In this document: piece by piece, positions 1 to 9,342 of the stretch
Position numbering within the stretch: the stretch's first letter is position 1
Layout: the number at the start of each line of letters is the position of its first letter
The notes under the pieces: generated by a model
The model's input: only the letters and a program-made list of their open reading frames with translations
What the model was told of the DNA's origin: nothing
The model's database searches: none
Program-made: the position numbers and the translations under genes
From: Roseospirillum parvum
GTDB lineage: Bacteria; Pseudomonadota; Alphaproteobacteria; Rhodospirillales; Rhodospirillaceae
Length of the DNA stretch: 64,000 nt
Assembly: GCF_900100455.1 (NCBI RefSeq)
Contig: NZ_FNCV01000001.1
Span: 351,093 to 415,092, forward strand
Direction of reading: 5' to 3'

Positions 1-622
1 GGTCGCGCAGCTGGGTCATCAGGGCGTCGGCCCGCTCGGCCCCCAGGTCGGCGCGGATCAGCTCGACCAGATGGCGTGCCCCGGTGCCCAGCGGCAGGTG
101 GCCGAAGCTCTGGTGGGCCAGCACCCGCAGGGCCTCGGCCAGCGGCACCTGATCGGCCCGGGTCGCCTCGGCGTGGCCCTCGGCGGCCAGACGTTGCTCC
201 AGGGCGCCCGAAATGTTGCCGGCCACCCCTTTCAGCACCCGGGCCCCCAGCGCCTCGTAGCGGGCCTGCTCGAGGGCCTGATAGACCTCGCGCGCCTCGT
301 GGCCGAAAGGCAGGTTGCGGCCGTGCAGGCTCTCGTCGTGGTAGCGCAGCCTGAGGGCCACGGTGTCGGCGGCGCCGCGCAGGCGGCCCAACTGGCGGGC
401 GTCGGGCAGGGCGGTGGGCAGCGGCAGGCGCACCGTGTCGCCGGTGACATGGGCCGCGCCGGCCCCGCCGTAGCCCAGCGGGGCGTAGGAGACGGTCACC
501 TCGTGGCGCCCGGCGATGGCCCTCAGGGCGGCGCTGGTGGCCCGCTTCAGGGTCTCGCCGGGTTCCGGGTCGCCGGGCACCAGGCCGGGCGGCTGGTTGC
601 TGCTGGCCGGGGGGACGGGCAT
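1..622 (-). CDS. cobT: Cobaltochelatase subunit CobT, 3' end cut by window edge
   Basis: CobT, with CobN and CobS, inserts cobalt into hydrogenobyrinate a,c-diamide in the aerobic cobalamin pathway; CobS and CobT form the AAA+ chaperone-like ring. About 207 codons are visible from an ATG at 622 and run off the left edge with no stop. The visible part contains recognisable CobT N-terminal sequence: an early block reading LKRATSAALRAIAG, then LRYHDESLHGRNLPFGHEAR and EQARYEALGARVLKGVAGNI. The C-terminal VWA domain expected of the family lies outside the window. The gene follows cobS on the same strand after about 48 bases, the usual cobS-cobT operon. Identification rests on conserved blocks plus synteny. 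Confidence 0.9.
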   Translation of the reverse strand, partial: MPVPPASSNQPPGLVPGDPEPGETLKRATSAALRAIAGRHEVTVSYAPLGYGGAGAAHVTGDTVRLPLPTALPDARQLGRLRGAADTVALRLRYHDESLHGRNLPFGHEAREVYQALEQARYEALGARVLKGVAGNISGALEQRLAAEGHAEATRADQVPLAEALRVLAHQSFGHLPLGTGARHLVELIRADLGAERADALMTQLRD

Positions 623-638
623 GGCGACATCTTTCGTC

Positions 639-686
639 TTACAGGGTGACCAATCTACAGGGTGACAAAGCTACAGGGTGACAACT
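639..686. repeat. Three tandem 16-bp units across the cobS stop
   Basis: Three direct units with a 16-base period (639-654, 655-670, 671-686) share the core acagggtgac. On the minus strand the core reads GTCACCCTGTAG. The first transcribed copy is the last codons and stop of cobS; the next two copies form most of the cobS-cobT spacer. The 3' end of cobS therefore looks triplicated. Confidence 0.85.
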
Positions 687-1657
687 TGAGCCGCCCCTTC
701 CTTGAGCTCGGTGCCGAAGCTGCGCTGGTAGTACTCGGCGACGATGGGGCGCTCGGCCTCGTCGCACTTGTTGAGGAAGGTGACCCGGAAGGCGAAGGCC
801 ACGTCGCCGAAGATGTGGGCGTTCTCGGCCCAGGTGAGCACGGTGCGCGGGCTCATCACGGTGGAGATGTCGCCGTTGACGAAGCCCTGGCGGGTCAGGT
901 CGGCCACCGCGACCATGGCCGAAACCTGCTGGCGGCCCGCCTCGCCGGCCATGTCGGGCATCTTGGCCAGCACGATGTCCACCTCGGCGTCGTGCGGCAG
1001 GTAGTTCAGGGTGGCGACGATGTTCCAGCGGTCCATCTGGCCCTGGTTGATCTGCTGGGTGCCGTGATAGAGCCCGGTGGTGTCGCCCAGGCCGACCGTG
1101 TTGGAGGTGGCGAACAGGCGGAAGGCGGGGTGGGGGCGGATGATCTTGTTCTGATCGAGCAGGGTCAGCTTGCCCTCCACCTCGAGCACCCGCTGGATGA
1201 CGAACATGACGTCCGGCCGCCCGGCGTCGTATTCGTCGAAGACCAGGGCGCAGGGGTGTTGCAGGGCCCAGGGCAGGATGCCTTCCCGGAACTCGGTCAC
1301 CTGCTGGCCCTCGCGCAGGACGATGGCGTCCTTGCCGATCAGGTCGATGCGGCTGACGTGGCTGTCCAGGTTGACGCGGATGCACGGCCAGTTGAGGCGC
1401 GCCGCCACCTGCTCGATGTGGGTCGACTTGCCGGTGCCGTGGTAGCCCTGCACCATGACCCGCCGGTTGTGGGCGAAGCCGGCCAGGATGGCCAGCGTGG
1501 TGTCGCGGTCGAACAGGTAGTTGTCGTCGCGCTCCGGCACGTGGTCGGAGGGCCGCGAGAAGGCCGGCGCGGTCAGTTCGCTGTCCAGCCCGAAGGCCTC
1601 GCGCACGCTGACCCGGGTGTCCGGCTGGCCGGGCGGCATCTGGGAAGGGGCCTCCAT
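671..1657 (-). CDS. cobS: Cobaltochelatase AAA+ subunit CobS
   Basis: ATPase subunit of the aerobic cobaltochelatase (cobalamin synthesis, cytoplasm). The protein is 328 aa, the normal length for CobS. A Walker A motif GYHGTGKST lies at residues 71-79 and a Walker B ALVFDEYD at about 137-144. Downstream conserved blocks include [20 protein letters not shown] and [14 protein letters not shown], typical of CobS. The reading frame is open for 166 codons upstream, but that part is low-complexity Pro/Arg-rich shadow sequence. The ATG at 1657 begins [10 protein letters not shown] and leads directly into the conserved N-terminus, so it was chosen as the start. cobT follows in the same direction. The stop is part of a 16-bp triplicated repeat. 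Confidence 0.95.
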   Translation of the reverse strand: MEAPSQMPPGQPDTRVSVREAFGLDSELTAPAFSRPSDHVPERDDNYLFDRDTTLAILAGFAHNRRVMVQGYHGTGKSTHIEQVAARLNWPCIRVNLDSHVSRIDLIGKDAIVLREGQQVTEFREGILPWALQHPCALVFDEYDAGRPDVMFVIQRVLEVEGKLTLLDQNKIIRPHPAFRLFATSNTVGLGDTTGLYHGTQQINQGQMDRWNIVATLNYLPHDAEVDIVLAKMPDMAGEAGRQQVSAMVAVADLTRQGFVNGDISTVMSPRTVLTWAENAHIFGDVAFAFRVTFLNKCDEAERPIVAEYYQRSFGTELKEGAAQVVTL

Positions 1658-1907
1658 CTCAAAACCTCTGGAACGTTGGAAAACAAAGTGGCTCCCCGTG
1701 TATAGGGGCGGCCCGAGGGCTTGCCAACCCCCACGCGGAAAGGCCTGGCGGGAGGTGGGCCGGGGTGGCCGCCCGGCATGGGCCGGAAACGGCGGCTCGC
1801 CGGGCTGCCCGGGGCGTCGGAAAAACGCGCCAAAAGAAAAGGGCGGCGCCGGCTGGTGCCGGGCCGCCCCTTTGGTGGCTGTGTGGTGGCTGCCGGGAGG
1901 GCGCCGA

Positions 1908-2453
1908 TCAGTGCAGGCGCTGCGGCAGGTCCTTGATGGCGGCATCGATGAGGGTGGCGCTCTGGTTGGCGTCCAGGCGCTCGGCGATGACCTTGGCGGC
2001 GGCGGCCAGGGCCACGTCGACGGCCTGGGTGCGCACTTCGCGCACCGCCTGGGCCTCGGCCTGGGCGATGCGCTCCTGGGCCTGCTGCTCGCGGCGGGTG
2101 ATCGACTCCTCAAGCTGCTGAAGGCCCTTCTGGTGCAGCCGCTCGGCCTCGCCACGGGCCTGGGCCAGGATGTCCTCGGCCTCCTTCAGGGCTTCTTTCT
2201 GCTTGCGCTGGTACTCGGCCAGCATGGCCTGGGCGTCCTCGCGCAGCTTGCGGGCCTCTTCCAGGCGGCTCTTGATGCCGGCGGCACGGGTGTCGAGCGA
2301 GGTGGTGATGGCCCGGAAGGCCGGCCGGAAGGCGGCGGCGACGACGACCAGGAAAGCCAGACCGACCCAGAAGGCGGGATCGGCGAACAGGCCCCCGGAA
2401 GCGGCGTGGGCGGCGTCCTCGGCGTGGCTGGCGGCAAGGGCGGTGGCGATCAT
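1908..2453 (-). CDS. atpF: ATP synthase Fo subunit b
   Basis: Peripheral-stalk b subunit of F1Fo ATP synthase, 181 aa. One N-terminal membrane span (about residues 28-45, [15 protein letters not shown]) is followed by a long charged coiled coil rich in Ala, Glu, Lys and Arg up to the C-terminus, the usual b-type layout. It is the last gene of the Fo operon, 54 bases after the b' gene on the same strand. Both b-type subunits are present, as is usual for photosynthetic alphaproteobacteria and relatives, where one b and one b' form a heterodimeric stalk. Which of the two is called b follows the standard order E-F'-F. The F1 genes are not in the window. Confidence 0.93.
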   Translation of the reverse strand: MIATALAASHAEDAAHAASGGLFADPAFWVGLAFLVVVAAAFRPAFRAITTSLDTRAAGIKSRLEEARKLREDAQAMLAEYQRKQKEALKEAEDILAQARGEAERLHQKGLQQLEESITRREQQAQERIAQAEAQAVREVRTQAVDVALAAAAKVIAERLDANQSATLIDAAIKDLPQRLH

Positions 2454-2507
2454 CGGTGGGCGGTCCTCTTGCGGGCGACGGCTCTGGGTACGCCGGGGGC
2501 GCGTCGT

Positions 2508-3002
2508 CTAGTTGGCGCGCTTTTCCAGGGTGGCGGCGACCGCCTTCCTGGTCTCGTCGGGCGCCGGACGAATGCCGGCCACCTTCTCGGCCGCCGCGGC
2601 GGCGGTGTCGGCGGCGATGTCGGCCAGGCTGTCCAGGGCCTCGTCGCGGGCCTTGGCGATGCGCGCCTCGCCGTTCTTGATTTCCTCGGCCAGGCGGGCG
2701 GACACCTCGCGCTGGCGGGCTTCCTGGGTTTCCTGCAGGCTGGCCTCGGATTCCTTGAGCACGGCGCGGGCCTGGGCCCGGGCCTCGGCCAACGCCTTTT
2801 CGTAGGTGGCGATGGCGCTTTCGGCTTCCGCCTTGAACTGGGCGGCGCGCTCCAGGTCGTCATCGACCATCTTCTGGCGCTGGTCCATGACGTCGCCGAT
2901 GCGCGGGATGGCGAACCGCCAGACGATCATGAACAGGGCCGTGAAGGTGACGATCAGCCAGAACAGCTGGGAGGCGAAGCTCGAGGGATCGAACTGGGGC
3001 AT
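2508..3002 (-). CDS. atpG: ATP synthase Fo subunit b'
   Basis: Second b-type stalk subunit (b', often named atpG or atpF2), 164 aa. The N-terminus MPQFDPSSFASQLFWLIVTF is characteristic of alphaproteobacterial b'. One membrane helix (about residues 10-28) is followed by the motif RFAIPRIGDVMDQRQ and then a coiled coil rich in Ala and Glu that ends with a KRAN tail. It lies between atpE and atpF in the Fo operon. The 186-base gap from atpE contains a stable hairpin (3062-3086). Start at ATG 3002. Confidence 0.93.
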   Translation of the reverse strand: MPQFDPSSFASQLFWLIVTFTALFMIVWRFAIPRIGDVMDQRQKMVDDDLERAAQFKAEAESAIATYEKALAEARAQARAVLKESEASLQETQEARQREVSARLAEEIKNGEARIAKARDEALDSLADIAADTAAAAAEKVAGIRPAPDETRKAVAATLEKRAN

Positions 3003-3061
3003 GGAAAGGGCTCCCGGGAGGGCGGCCTGAAGGGGACCGTAACCTTGAGGAACGGCAACGT

Positions 3062-3086
3062 GGGGACGGCGATGCGGGCCGTCCCC
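3062..3086 (-). promoter_or_regulatory. Hairpin in the atpE-atpG gap
   Basis: Perfect 9-bp inverted repeat, ggggacggc / gccgtcccc, with a 7-base loop, located between the c-subunit stop and the b' start. There is no T-run after it, so it is unlikely to be a strong terminator. A 3' stabilising or attenuating element for the atpE message, which must be made in high copy, is the likely role (inference). A second short hairpin (3494-3515, arms ggccgcc/ggcggcc) lies upstream of atpE. Confidence 0.5.
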
Positions 3087-3188
3087 GACAATGCGGTCGG
3101 ATCAGCCAAGGCGCACGCGACGGCCACCGGCCCGGGAGGCCCCAGACCAAGGGGCTCTCCGTCGGGCCGGTGTGGTCGTCCGGGCGTC

Positions 3189-3413
3189 TTAGCTGAACAG
3201 CACCATCAGGGCGACGACCAGGGCGAACAGGGCGATGGCCTCGGTGACCGCGAAGCCGATCCAGATGTTGGCGCCGATCTCGCCCTTGGCGGCCGGGTTG
3301 CGGCCGACGGTGTTGATGAACGAGGCCCAGACGTTGCCGACGCCGATACCGGCACCGATCATGCCGATGGCGGCCAGACCGGCCCCGATCATCTTCGCAG
3401 CTTCAGCTTCCAT
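3189..3413 (-). CDS. atpE: ATP synthase Fo subunit c
   Basis: Proteolipid that forms the proton-translocating c-ring. It is 74 aa with two membrane helices, a Gly-rich first helix (GAGLAAIGMIGAGIGVG) and a second ending LFALVVALMVLF. They are joined by the polar loop R38-N39-P40. The proton-carrying carboxylate is Glu58 in FAVTEAIALF. Nothing in the second helix suggests a sodium-type ring beyond the usual Glu, so proton coupling is assumed. It sits between atpB and atpG with unusually wide gaps on both sides (106 and 186 bases), each containing a GC-rich hairpin. Confidence 0.97.
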   Translation of the reverse strand: MEAEAAKMIGAGLAAIGMIGAGIGVGNVWASFINTVGRNPAAKGEIGANIWIGFAVTEAIALFALVVALMVLFS

Positions 3414-3519
3414 ATCGAAAATCCTCGCTTGATTTGGACGGTGGTCAGGTGGGGTTCTCTGTTGGGGGTGCCCGCGCCCACCCGGGTGCCGCCGGCCGCC
3501 GGGGCCGGGGCGGCCGGGA

Positions 3520-4242
3520 TCAGTGCATGTGCAGGGCGTCGTGCAGGTAGATGCAGGTCAGGATGGTGAACACGTAGGCCTGGATCAGGGCGATCATGAT
3601 TTCGAGCATGGTCACCCCGACGACCGCGGCGAAGGGCACGATGCCGAACACGCCGAGCGAGATGATGAACCCGGCCAGCACCTTCAGCATGATGTGGCCG
3701 ACCGTCATGTTGGCGAACAGACGGACCGACAGGCTGAACGGACGCGACAGGTAGGAGATGATCTCGATCGGGATCAGCATCGGCGCGGTGAGCAGCGGCG
3801 CGCCCTCGGGGAAGAACATCCGGAAGTAGCCCATGCCGTGACGGGCAAAGCCGAGGATGGTCACGCCGACGAAAATCACCAGCGCCAGCGCGGCGGTGAC
3901 CAGGATGTGACTGGTGAAGGTGAAGCTGTAAGGCAACAGGCCCAGCATGTTGCCCAGCGCCACGTACAGAAACAGGGTGAGCACGAACGGGAAGTACTTC
4001 ATGCCGTCCTTGCCGGCATTGTCCCTGATCATGTTGGCGATGAACGAATAGAGCAGCTCGGCGATGCTTTGCAGGCGCCCGGGAATGACCGCCACCCGGC
4101 GGGTCGCCACCCAGAAGAAGGCGAACGACAACGCCACGGCCACCGTCATGAACAGCGCCGAGTTGGTGAAGGAAAGGTCGAGATCGCCGATATGGATCGG
4201 GATGATGGGGGTGATCTCGAACTGATGGATGGGATTAGCCAC
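3520..4242 (-). CDS. atpB: ATP synthase Fo subunit a
   Basis: Membrane subunit a of Fo, which forms the proton half-channels against the c-ring. The essential arginine is in the conserved segment SRPFSLSVRLFANMTVGH, and several hydrophobic helices flank it. The frame is open further upstream, but the start was placed at the GTG at 4242 (VANPIHQFEITP). It is preceded by a purine-rich AGGAAGAGGGA about 8 bases upstream, and the N-terminus HQFEI matches the family. The result is 240 aa, a normal length. The start overlaps the end of atpI by 8 bases, so translation is probably coupled. Confidence 0.95.
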   Translation of the reverse strand: MANPIHQFEITPIIPIHIGDLDLSFTNSALFMTVAVALSFAFFWVATRRVAVIPGRLQSIAELLYSFIANMIRDNAGKDGMKYFPFVLTLFLYVALGNMLGLLPYSFTFTSHILVTAALALVIFVGVTILGFARHGMGYFRMFFPEGAPLLTAPMLIPIEIISYLSRPFSLSVRLFANMTVGHIMLKVLAGFIISLGVFGIVPFAAVVGVTMLEIMIALIQAYVFTILTCIYLHDALHMH

Positions 4243-4669
4243 CGTTTGGTCCCTCTTCCTTCGCCTGCGCCTGGCCGGCGCCGGATCGCCCTGGCGTATC
4301 CTGGCGCTTGTGCTCCATGGCCCGTCCCAGACCGACACCGTCGTCCAGGCCCTGGGCCACCCGATAGACGTTCATTACCCCGGCCGCGCCCCCCAGAAGG
4401 AGGCCGATGACCAGCATCAGGGGGCGGGTTCCCAGGACATCGTCAAGCAGCCAGCCAAGCCCGGTGCCGACCGCCGTGGTCACCACCAACTCGACGCTGA
4501 TGCGCATGCCCAGGCCGACCCCGGAACCGGCCCCGCCGGACTGGGCAGAGGTGGCGGAGGATTGCTCTTCCGCGCCGTGCCCCAGGTCCTTCAGACGCCG
4601 GTCGATGTCGGCCAGGTCGGGCTGTCCGCCGCCGGAGGAGTCCGGAGAGCCTCGGTCCTGGTTGCTCAT
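4235..4669 (-). CDS. atpI: F1Fo ATP synthase assembly protein AtpI/AtpZ-type
   Basis: First gene of the Fo operon, 144 aa. A polar N-terminal half (residues 1-50) is followed by two hydrophobic segments (about 56-75, ISVELVVTTAVGTGLGWLL, and 85-103, MLVIGLLLGGAAGVMNVYR), then a polar tail. This is the AtpI-like pattern of a small membrane protein proposed to help c-ring assembly or magnesium supply. The motif GLGWLLDD followed by P and a Gly-rich second helix is typical. Position directly before atpB, overlapping by 8 bases, supports the call. Start ATG 4669. Confidence 0.88.
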   Translation of the reverse strand: MSNQDRGSPDSSGGGQPDLADIDRRLKDLGHGAEEQSSATSAQSGGAGSGVGLGMRISVELVVTTAVGTGLGWLLDDVLGTRPLMLVIGLLLGGAAGVMNVYRVAQGLDDGVGLGRAMEHKRQDTPGRSGAGQAQAKEEGPNGG

Positions 4670-4906
4670 GGCCCGATACCTCCCCCAGATGCCTCACCGG
4701 TCCGCGTCCGGCGGGCCAGCGCCATGGTGTCGCCGGGTCCGGACGGGGCCTGCGGAACAAGCCGCACCCACCCCCGACCCGCCGCCAGGGCGGCCGGGAA
4801 GCGCCGGCACCATAGGGCCGGCCCCACAGGCTGTCAAGGCTGCGCGCATGGCCCGGGGGTGGCGGGTCGGCGCCATCACAAAGCGCCTGAAGTCAAGGTG
4901 TTGGAA

Positions 4907-4940
4907 GGGGCCGCGCGGGCCGCGCGGGGCGGGCGGCCCC
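4907..4940 (-). terminator. GC-rich hairpin after the DUF1150 gene
   Basis: Arms ggggccgc (4907-4914) and gcggcccc (4933-4940) with further internal symmetry, lying 10-43 bases after the stop of the DUF1150 gene on the minus strand. The following T-tract is weak (CTTCC), so termination is likely but not certain. The rest of the 280-base gap up to atpI must hold the Fo operon promoter; no clear -35/-10 pair was seen. Confidence 0.45.
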
Positions 4941-4949
4941 AAGGCGGGC

Positions 4950-5219
4950 TCAGTGCACGCTGATCGGCGTCAGGTTGTGTTGCAGGGCGGCCCCCATGGC
5001 CGCGTCGCGGGTCTGGGCGGCGCCCAGCGGCTGGCCGTCGGCGGCGTGGATCGACCACACCGTGCGCCCTTCCTGCTCGACCGGCTTGATGAAGGCGATG
5101 GTCTGGGTGCCCAGGGCGGCCAGCTCGGCGCCACTCAACCCGGCGCCACTCAACTCGGTACTGAACTCGGCGGCCGATGGCAAGCCGGTCTTGCGGGGCG
5201 TGGCCTTGGGTGCGGTCAT
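4950..5219 (-). CDS. DUF1150 family protein
   Basis: Small 89-aa protein of the DUF1150 type found in many alphaproteobacteria next to hsp20 genes; function unknown. The visible family pattern is TIAFIKPVEQEGRTVWSIHA, then a dipeptide-rich segment DGQPLGAAQTRDAAMGAALQ and a short C-terminus. No signal peptide, membrane helix or catalytic motif. Its ATG overlaps the hsp20 stop in an ATGA arrangement (5216-5219), so the two genes are translationally coupled. A role in the heat-shock or proteostasis response is inferred from that coupling. Confidence 0.85.
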   Translation of the reverse strand: MTAPKATPRKTGLPSAAEFSTELSGAGLSGAELAALGTQTIAFIKPVEQEGRTVWSIHAADGQPLGAAQTRDAAMGAALQHNLTPISVH

Positions 5220-5689
5220 GACGGGTCGCTCTTCCTGGTGCGGCTGGCGGGCGCCTCGACGGTGCGGCCGGCGGCCGGGGTGGGCGCCTTTTCGATGTGG
5301 ATGCGCCGGACCACGGTTTCCGGCACCGGGCGGGCCAGATCGATGTGCAGAAGGCCGTTCTCGAGCCGCGCCCCCTTCACCTCGATGCCCTCGGCCAGCA
5401 CGAAGCTGCGTTGGAACTGCCGGGCCGCGATGCCCCGGTGCAGGAAGATCCGGGTTTCGTCCTCTGGTACCGCGTGGCGGCCGCGCACGACCAGTTGGTT
5501 GTCTTCCACGGTGACCGCGAGATCAGCCTCGGTGAAGCCGGCCACGGCCAGGGTGATGCGCAGGTCGTGCTCGCCGGTCTGCTCGATGTTGTAGGGCGGG
5601 TAGCCCTCGGCCGAGGCCTTGGAAACCCGGTCGAGGACCCGTTCGAAATGGTCGAAGCCGAGCAGCAGCGGGCTGTTGAACATGGACAT
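5216..5689 (-). CDS. Small heat-shock protein Hsp20 (IbpA type)
   Basis: ATP-independent holdase chaperone of the alpha-crystallin family, 157 aa. The N-terminus MSMFNSPLLLGFDHFERVLD is typical of alphaproteobacterial IbpA/HspA-like proteins. An alpha-crystallin domain follows (about residues 30-125), with YPPYNIEQ, DLRITLAVAGF and the C-terminal strand motif GLLHIDLARPVPE. Two ATGs (5689 and 5683) are possible; 5689 is chosen but 5683 is equally plausible. The 5' leader contains strong hairpins (5730-5777 and 5784-5814) that may control translation. DUF1150 follows with a 4-base overlap. Confidence 0.92.
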   Translation of the reverse strand: MSMFNSPLLLGFDHFERVLDRVSKASAEGYPPYNIEQTGEHDLRITLAVAGFTEADLAVTVEDNQLVVRGRHAVPEDETRIFLHRGIAARQFQRSFVLAEGIEVKGARLENGLLHIDLARPVPETVVRRIHIEKAPTPAAGRTVEAPASRTRKSDPS

Positions 5690-5729
5690 CGGCGTCGGGA
5701 GCCCCTTTCCTGTCTTGCTCTTGCCTGGA

Positions 5730-5814
5730 GCACCCAAGAGGTGCCCCTCCAGCATTCCTGGGGCAACTCTTGGGTGCCCCTTGCCTTTCGAAGATCGCGC
5801 GAGGCGCCGAAAGG
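5730..5814 (-). promoter_or_regulatory. Two stem-loops in the hsp20 5' leader
   Basis: The first is an 18-bp stem with one mismatch: gcacccaagaggtgcccc (5730-5747) against ggggcaactcttgggtgc (5760-5777), with a 12-base loop. The second is a 7-bp stem, cctttcg (5784-5790) / cgaaagg (5808-5814). Both lie 40-125 bases upstream of the hsp20 start on its sense strand. Alphaproteobacterial hsp20 genes often carry ROSE-type RNA thermometers with several hairpins, but the first stem here is too stable to melt by itself and does not include the ribosome site. The thermometer idea is inference only. Confidence 0.45.
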
Positions 5815-7119
<1,305 letters not shown>

Positions 7120-7131
7120 GACCTTATGGGT

Positions 7132-7238
7132 GACGGGCGGCTTCGGCCGCCCGTCCACCGTTTGGCCGCCGCCAACCTTCAAAAGCACCGCTCAGGAACC
7201 ATCGTGAAGCCCGGCCGGTCGCGGCCGGGCTTCACGAT
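7132..7238 (+). promoter_or_regulatory. Two perfect hairpins between dctP and dctQ
   Basis: Hairpin 1: gacgggcggc (7132-7141) / gccgcccgtc (7146-7155) with a ttcg loop, 12 bases after the dctP stop. Hairpin 2: a 17-bp perfect stem, 7201-7217 against 7222-7238, with a 4-base loop. Neither is followed by a long T-run. Such structures between a binding-protein gene and its membrane subunits usually stabilise the upstream message or partly terminate, giving more DctP than DctQM (inference). Confidence 0.7.
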
Positions 7239-7338
7239 GCCATAACCGGGGCCGTATGTCGGGGCCGCATTCGTGTCGCCGCGCCATTGTTTGTCCCTCT
7301 CGCGCCCCCTCCCTCTCGCGCCCAAGGAAGCCCGCCCC

Positions 7339-7920
7339 ATGCTGCGCGCCATTGCCCAGGGCCTCGGCCGCCTGGAGGAGATCATCATCTGCCTGTTCCT
7401 GGTGGGGATGACCCTTCTCGTGTTCTTCGAGGTGATCGTCCGCCTGATGTACGCCGAGCTGATCGAGTTGTTCGGCGAGGGCAGCATCGACATCTTCTGG
7501 ATCGAGGAGTTGACCCTGATGGGGGCTGCCTGGTTCGTGCTGTTCGGTGCCGCCTACGGCATCAAGGTGGGCGCGCACATCGGGGTGGACGCCTTCGTGC
7601 GCCTGCTGCCGTTGGCGGCCCGGCGGGTTGTGGGGCTGGTCGTGGTCGCCGCCGGGCTGGCCTACTGCGGCCTCTTCCTGGCCGGCGGCTGGGTCTATGA
7701 AAGCAAGATGTACAAGATCGGCATCGAGATGGAGGACCTGCCCATTCCGCGCTGGGTCACCTTCTCCATGCTGATGTTGGGCATGGTGATGATCGGCTGG
7801 CGGCTGGCCGAGATCGGCTGGCGCATCCTGACCGGCAAGGCGGGTGGCTTCGATCTGGCCGACGAGGCCCGCGAGGTGCTCGAGGATCGGGTCGAGATGA
7901 ACCAGGAGGCCGCGCGATGA
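7339..7920 (+). CDS. dctQ: TRAP transporter small membrane subunit DctQ
   Basis: Small integral membrane subunit of the TRAP transporter, 193 aa with four hydrophobic segments (about residues 13-33, 61-80, 94-116 and 137-157). The motif WIEELTLMGAAWFVLFGAAYG followed by GAHIGVDAFV is the classic DctQ signature. The start was moved to ATG 7339 (MLRAIAQGLGRLEEIIICLF) because a purine-rich AAGGAAG lies 8 bases upstream and the earlier in-frame start would add an unlikely polar leader. It overlaps dctM by four bases (ATGA, 7917-7920). Confidence 0.93.
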   Translation: MLRAIAQGLGRLEEIIICLFLVGMTLLVFFEVIVRLMYAELIELFGEGSIDIFWIEELTLMGAAWFVLFGAAYGIKVGAHIGVDAFVRLLPLAARRVVGLVVVAAGLAYCGLFLAGGWVYESKMYKIGIEMEDLPIPRWVTFSMLMLGMVMIGWRLAEIGWRILTGKAGGFDLADEAREVLEDRVEMNQEAAR

Positions 7921-9329
7921 CCACCGTCTTCCTGTTCATCCTGCTGTTCGTTCTGCTCGCCCTGGGGCTGCCCATCGCCATGGCGCTGGGTCTGTCCAGC
8001 GTGCTGACCATCCTTTTGTTCTCCAACGACAGTCTGGCCTCGGTGGCCTTGAAGCTGTTCGAGAACCTGTCCAGCCATTACACCCTGCTGGCCATTCCCT
8101 TTTTCATCCTCTCCTCGGCCTTCCTCTCCTCCGGCGGCGTGGCGCGCCGCCTGATCCGCTTTGCCATGAGTCTGGTCGGCCACGTCCGCGGCGGCATGGC
8201 CATGGCCAGCGTGCTGGCCTGCATGCTGTTCGCCGCCGTCTCCGGCTCCTCGCCGGCCACCGTGGCGGCCATCGGCAGCATCGTCATCGCCGGCATGGTG
8301 CGCCACGGCTATCCGGAGAAGTTCGCCGCCGGGGTGATCGCCAACGCCGGCACCCTGGGCATCCTGATCCCGCCGTCGATCGTCATGCTGGTCTACGCCG
8401 CGGCGACCGAGGAATCGGCGTCGCGCATGTTCATGGCCGGGTTCGTGCCGGGCATCATGATCGGCCTGACGCTGATGGTCGCCATCTACATCATGGCCCG
8501 GGTGCGTGGCCTGCCGCGCGCCGAGTTCCCCGGCTTCGGCCCCTTCCTGGCCGAGATGGCGGCGTCCACCCTGTCGGCCCTGGGCGGGCTGATGCTGATC
8601 ATCATCGTGCTGGGGTCGATCTACGGCGGCATCGCCAGCCCCACCGAGGCGGCGGCCGTCTCGGCGGTCTATGCGTGGTTCATCGCCGTCTACGGCTATC
8701 GCGACATCGGGCCGCTGAAGAACACCCCGTGGCGGGCCGAGGGCGAGGGCACCGCCTCGGCCGTGCTGCGCAATCTGGTGATGCTGCCGGTCGGGCTGCT
8801 GCGCTCGGTGAGCCACCCGGAGGTCGGGCGCACGGTGCTGGACGCGGCCAAGGTCAGCATCATGCTGCTCTTCGTCATCGGCAACGCCATGCTGTTCGCC
8901 CACGTGTTGACCACCGAGCGCATCCCGCACGAGATCGCCGAGTTGATCACCGGCTGGGGGCTGCCGGCCTGGGGCTTCCTGATCGTCGTCAACATCCTGC
9001 TGTTGATCGCCGGCAACTTCATGGAGCCCTCGGCGATCATCCTGATCATGGCGCCGATCCTGTTCCCCATCGCCGTGCAGTTGGGGATCGACCCGATCCA
9101 CTTCGGCATCATCATGGTGGTCAACATGGAGATCGGCATGATCACCCCGCCGGTGGGACTGAACCTGTTCGTCACGGCGGGGATAACCGGGCACAGCATC
9201 GGCTGGGCCATCAAGGCCGCCACCCCGTGGCTGCTGATCCTGCTGTGCGGTCTGGTGGTGATCACCTACGTGCCCGAGATATCGCTCTTCCTGCCCAACT
9301 ACCTCGACCAGTTGCGGGGCTACAAGTAG
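7917..9329 (+). CDS. dctM: TRAP transporter large permease subunit DctM
   Basis: Large permease of the TRAP system, which uses an ion gradient to move the DctP-bound substrate, 470 aa with about 12 hydrophobic segments. Family blocks include SSHYTLLAIPFFILSS, AAVSGSSPATVAAIGSIV, GTLGILIPPSIVMLVYA, GGIASPTEAAAVSAVYA and NMEIGMITPPVGLNLFV. A hydrophilic loop of about 60 residues (near 265-325) separates the two halves. The start overlaps the dctQ stop in an ATGA arrangement, so the permease subunits are translationally coupled. The next gene begins 13 bases after the stop. Confidence 0.95.
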   Translation: MTTVFLFILLFVLLALGLPIAMALGLSSVLTILLFSNDSLASVALKLFENLSSHYTLLAIPFFILSSAFLSSGGVARRLIRFAMSLVGHVRGGMAMASVLACMLFAAVSGSSPATVAAIGSIVIAGMVRHGYPEKFAAGVIANAGTLGILIPPSIVMLVYAAATEESASRMFMAGFVPGIMIGLTLMVAIYIMARVRGLPRAEFPGFGPFLAEMAASTLSALGGLMLIIIVLGSIYGGIASPTEAAAVSAVYAWFIAVYGYRDIGPLKNTPWRAEGEGTASAVLRNLVMLPVGLLRSVSHPEVGRTVLDAAKVSIMLLFVIGNAMLFAHVLTTERIPHEIAELITGWGLPAWGFLIVVNILLLIAGNFMEPSAIILIMAPILFPIAVQLGIDPIHFGIIMVVNMEIGMITPPVGLNLFVTAGITGHSIGWAIKAATPWLLILLCGLVVITYVPEISLFLPNYLDQLRGYK

Positions 9330-9342
9330 GCGCGGCGCGGCG

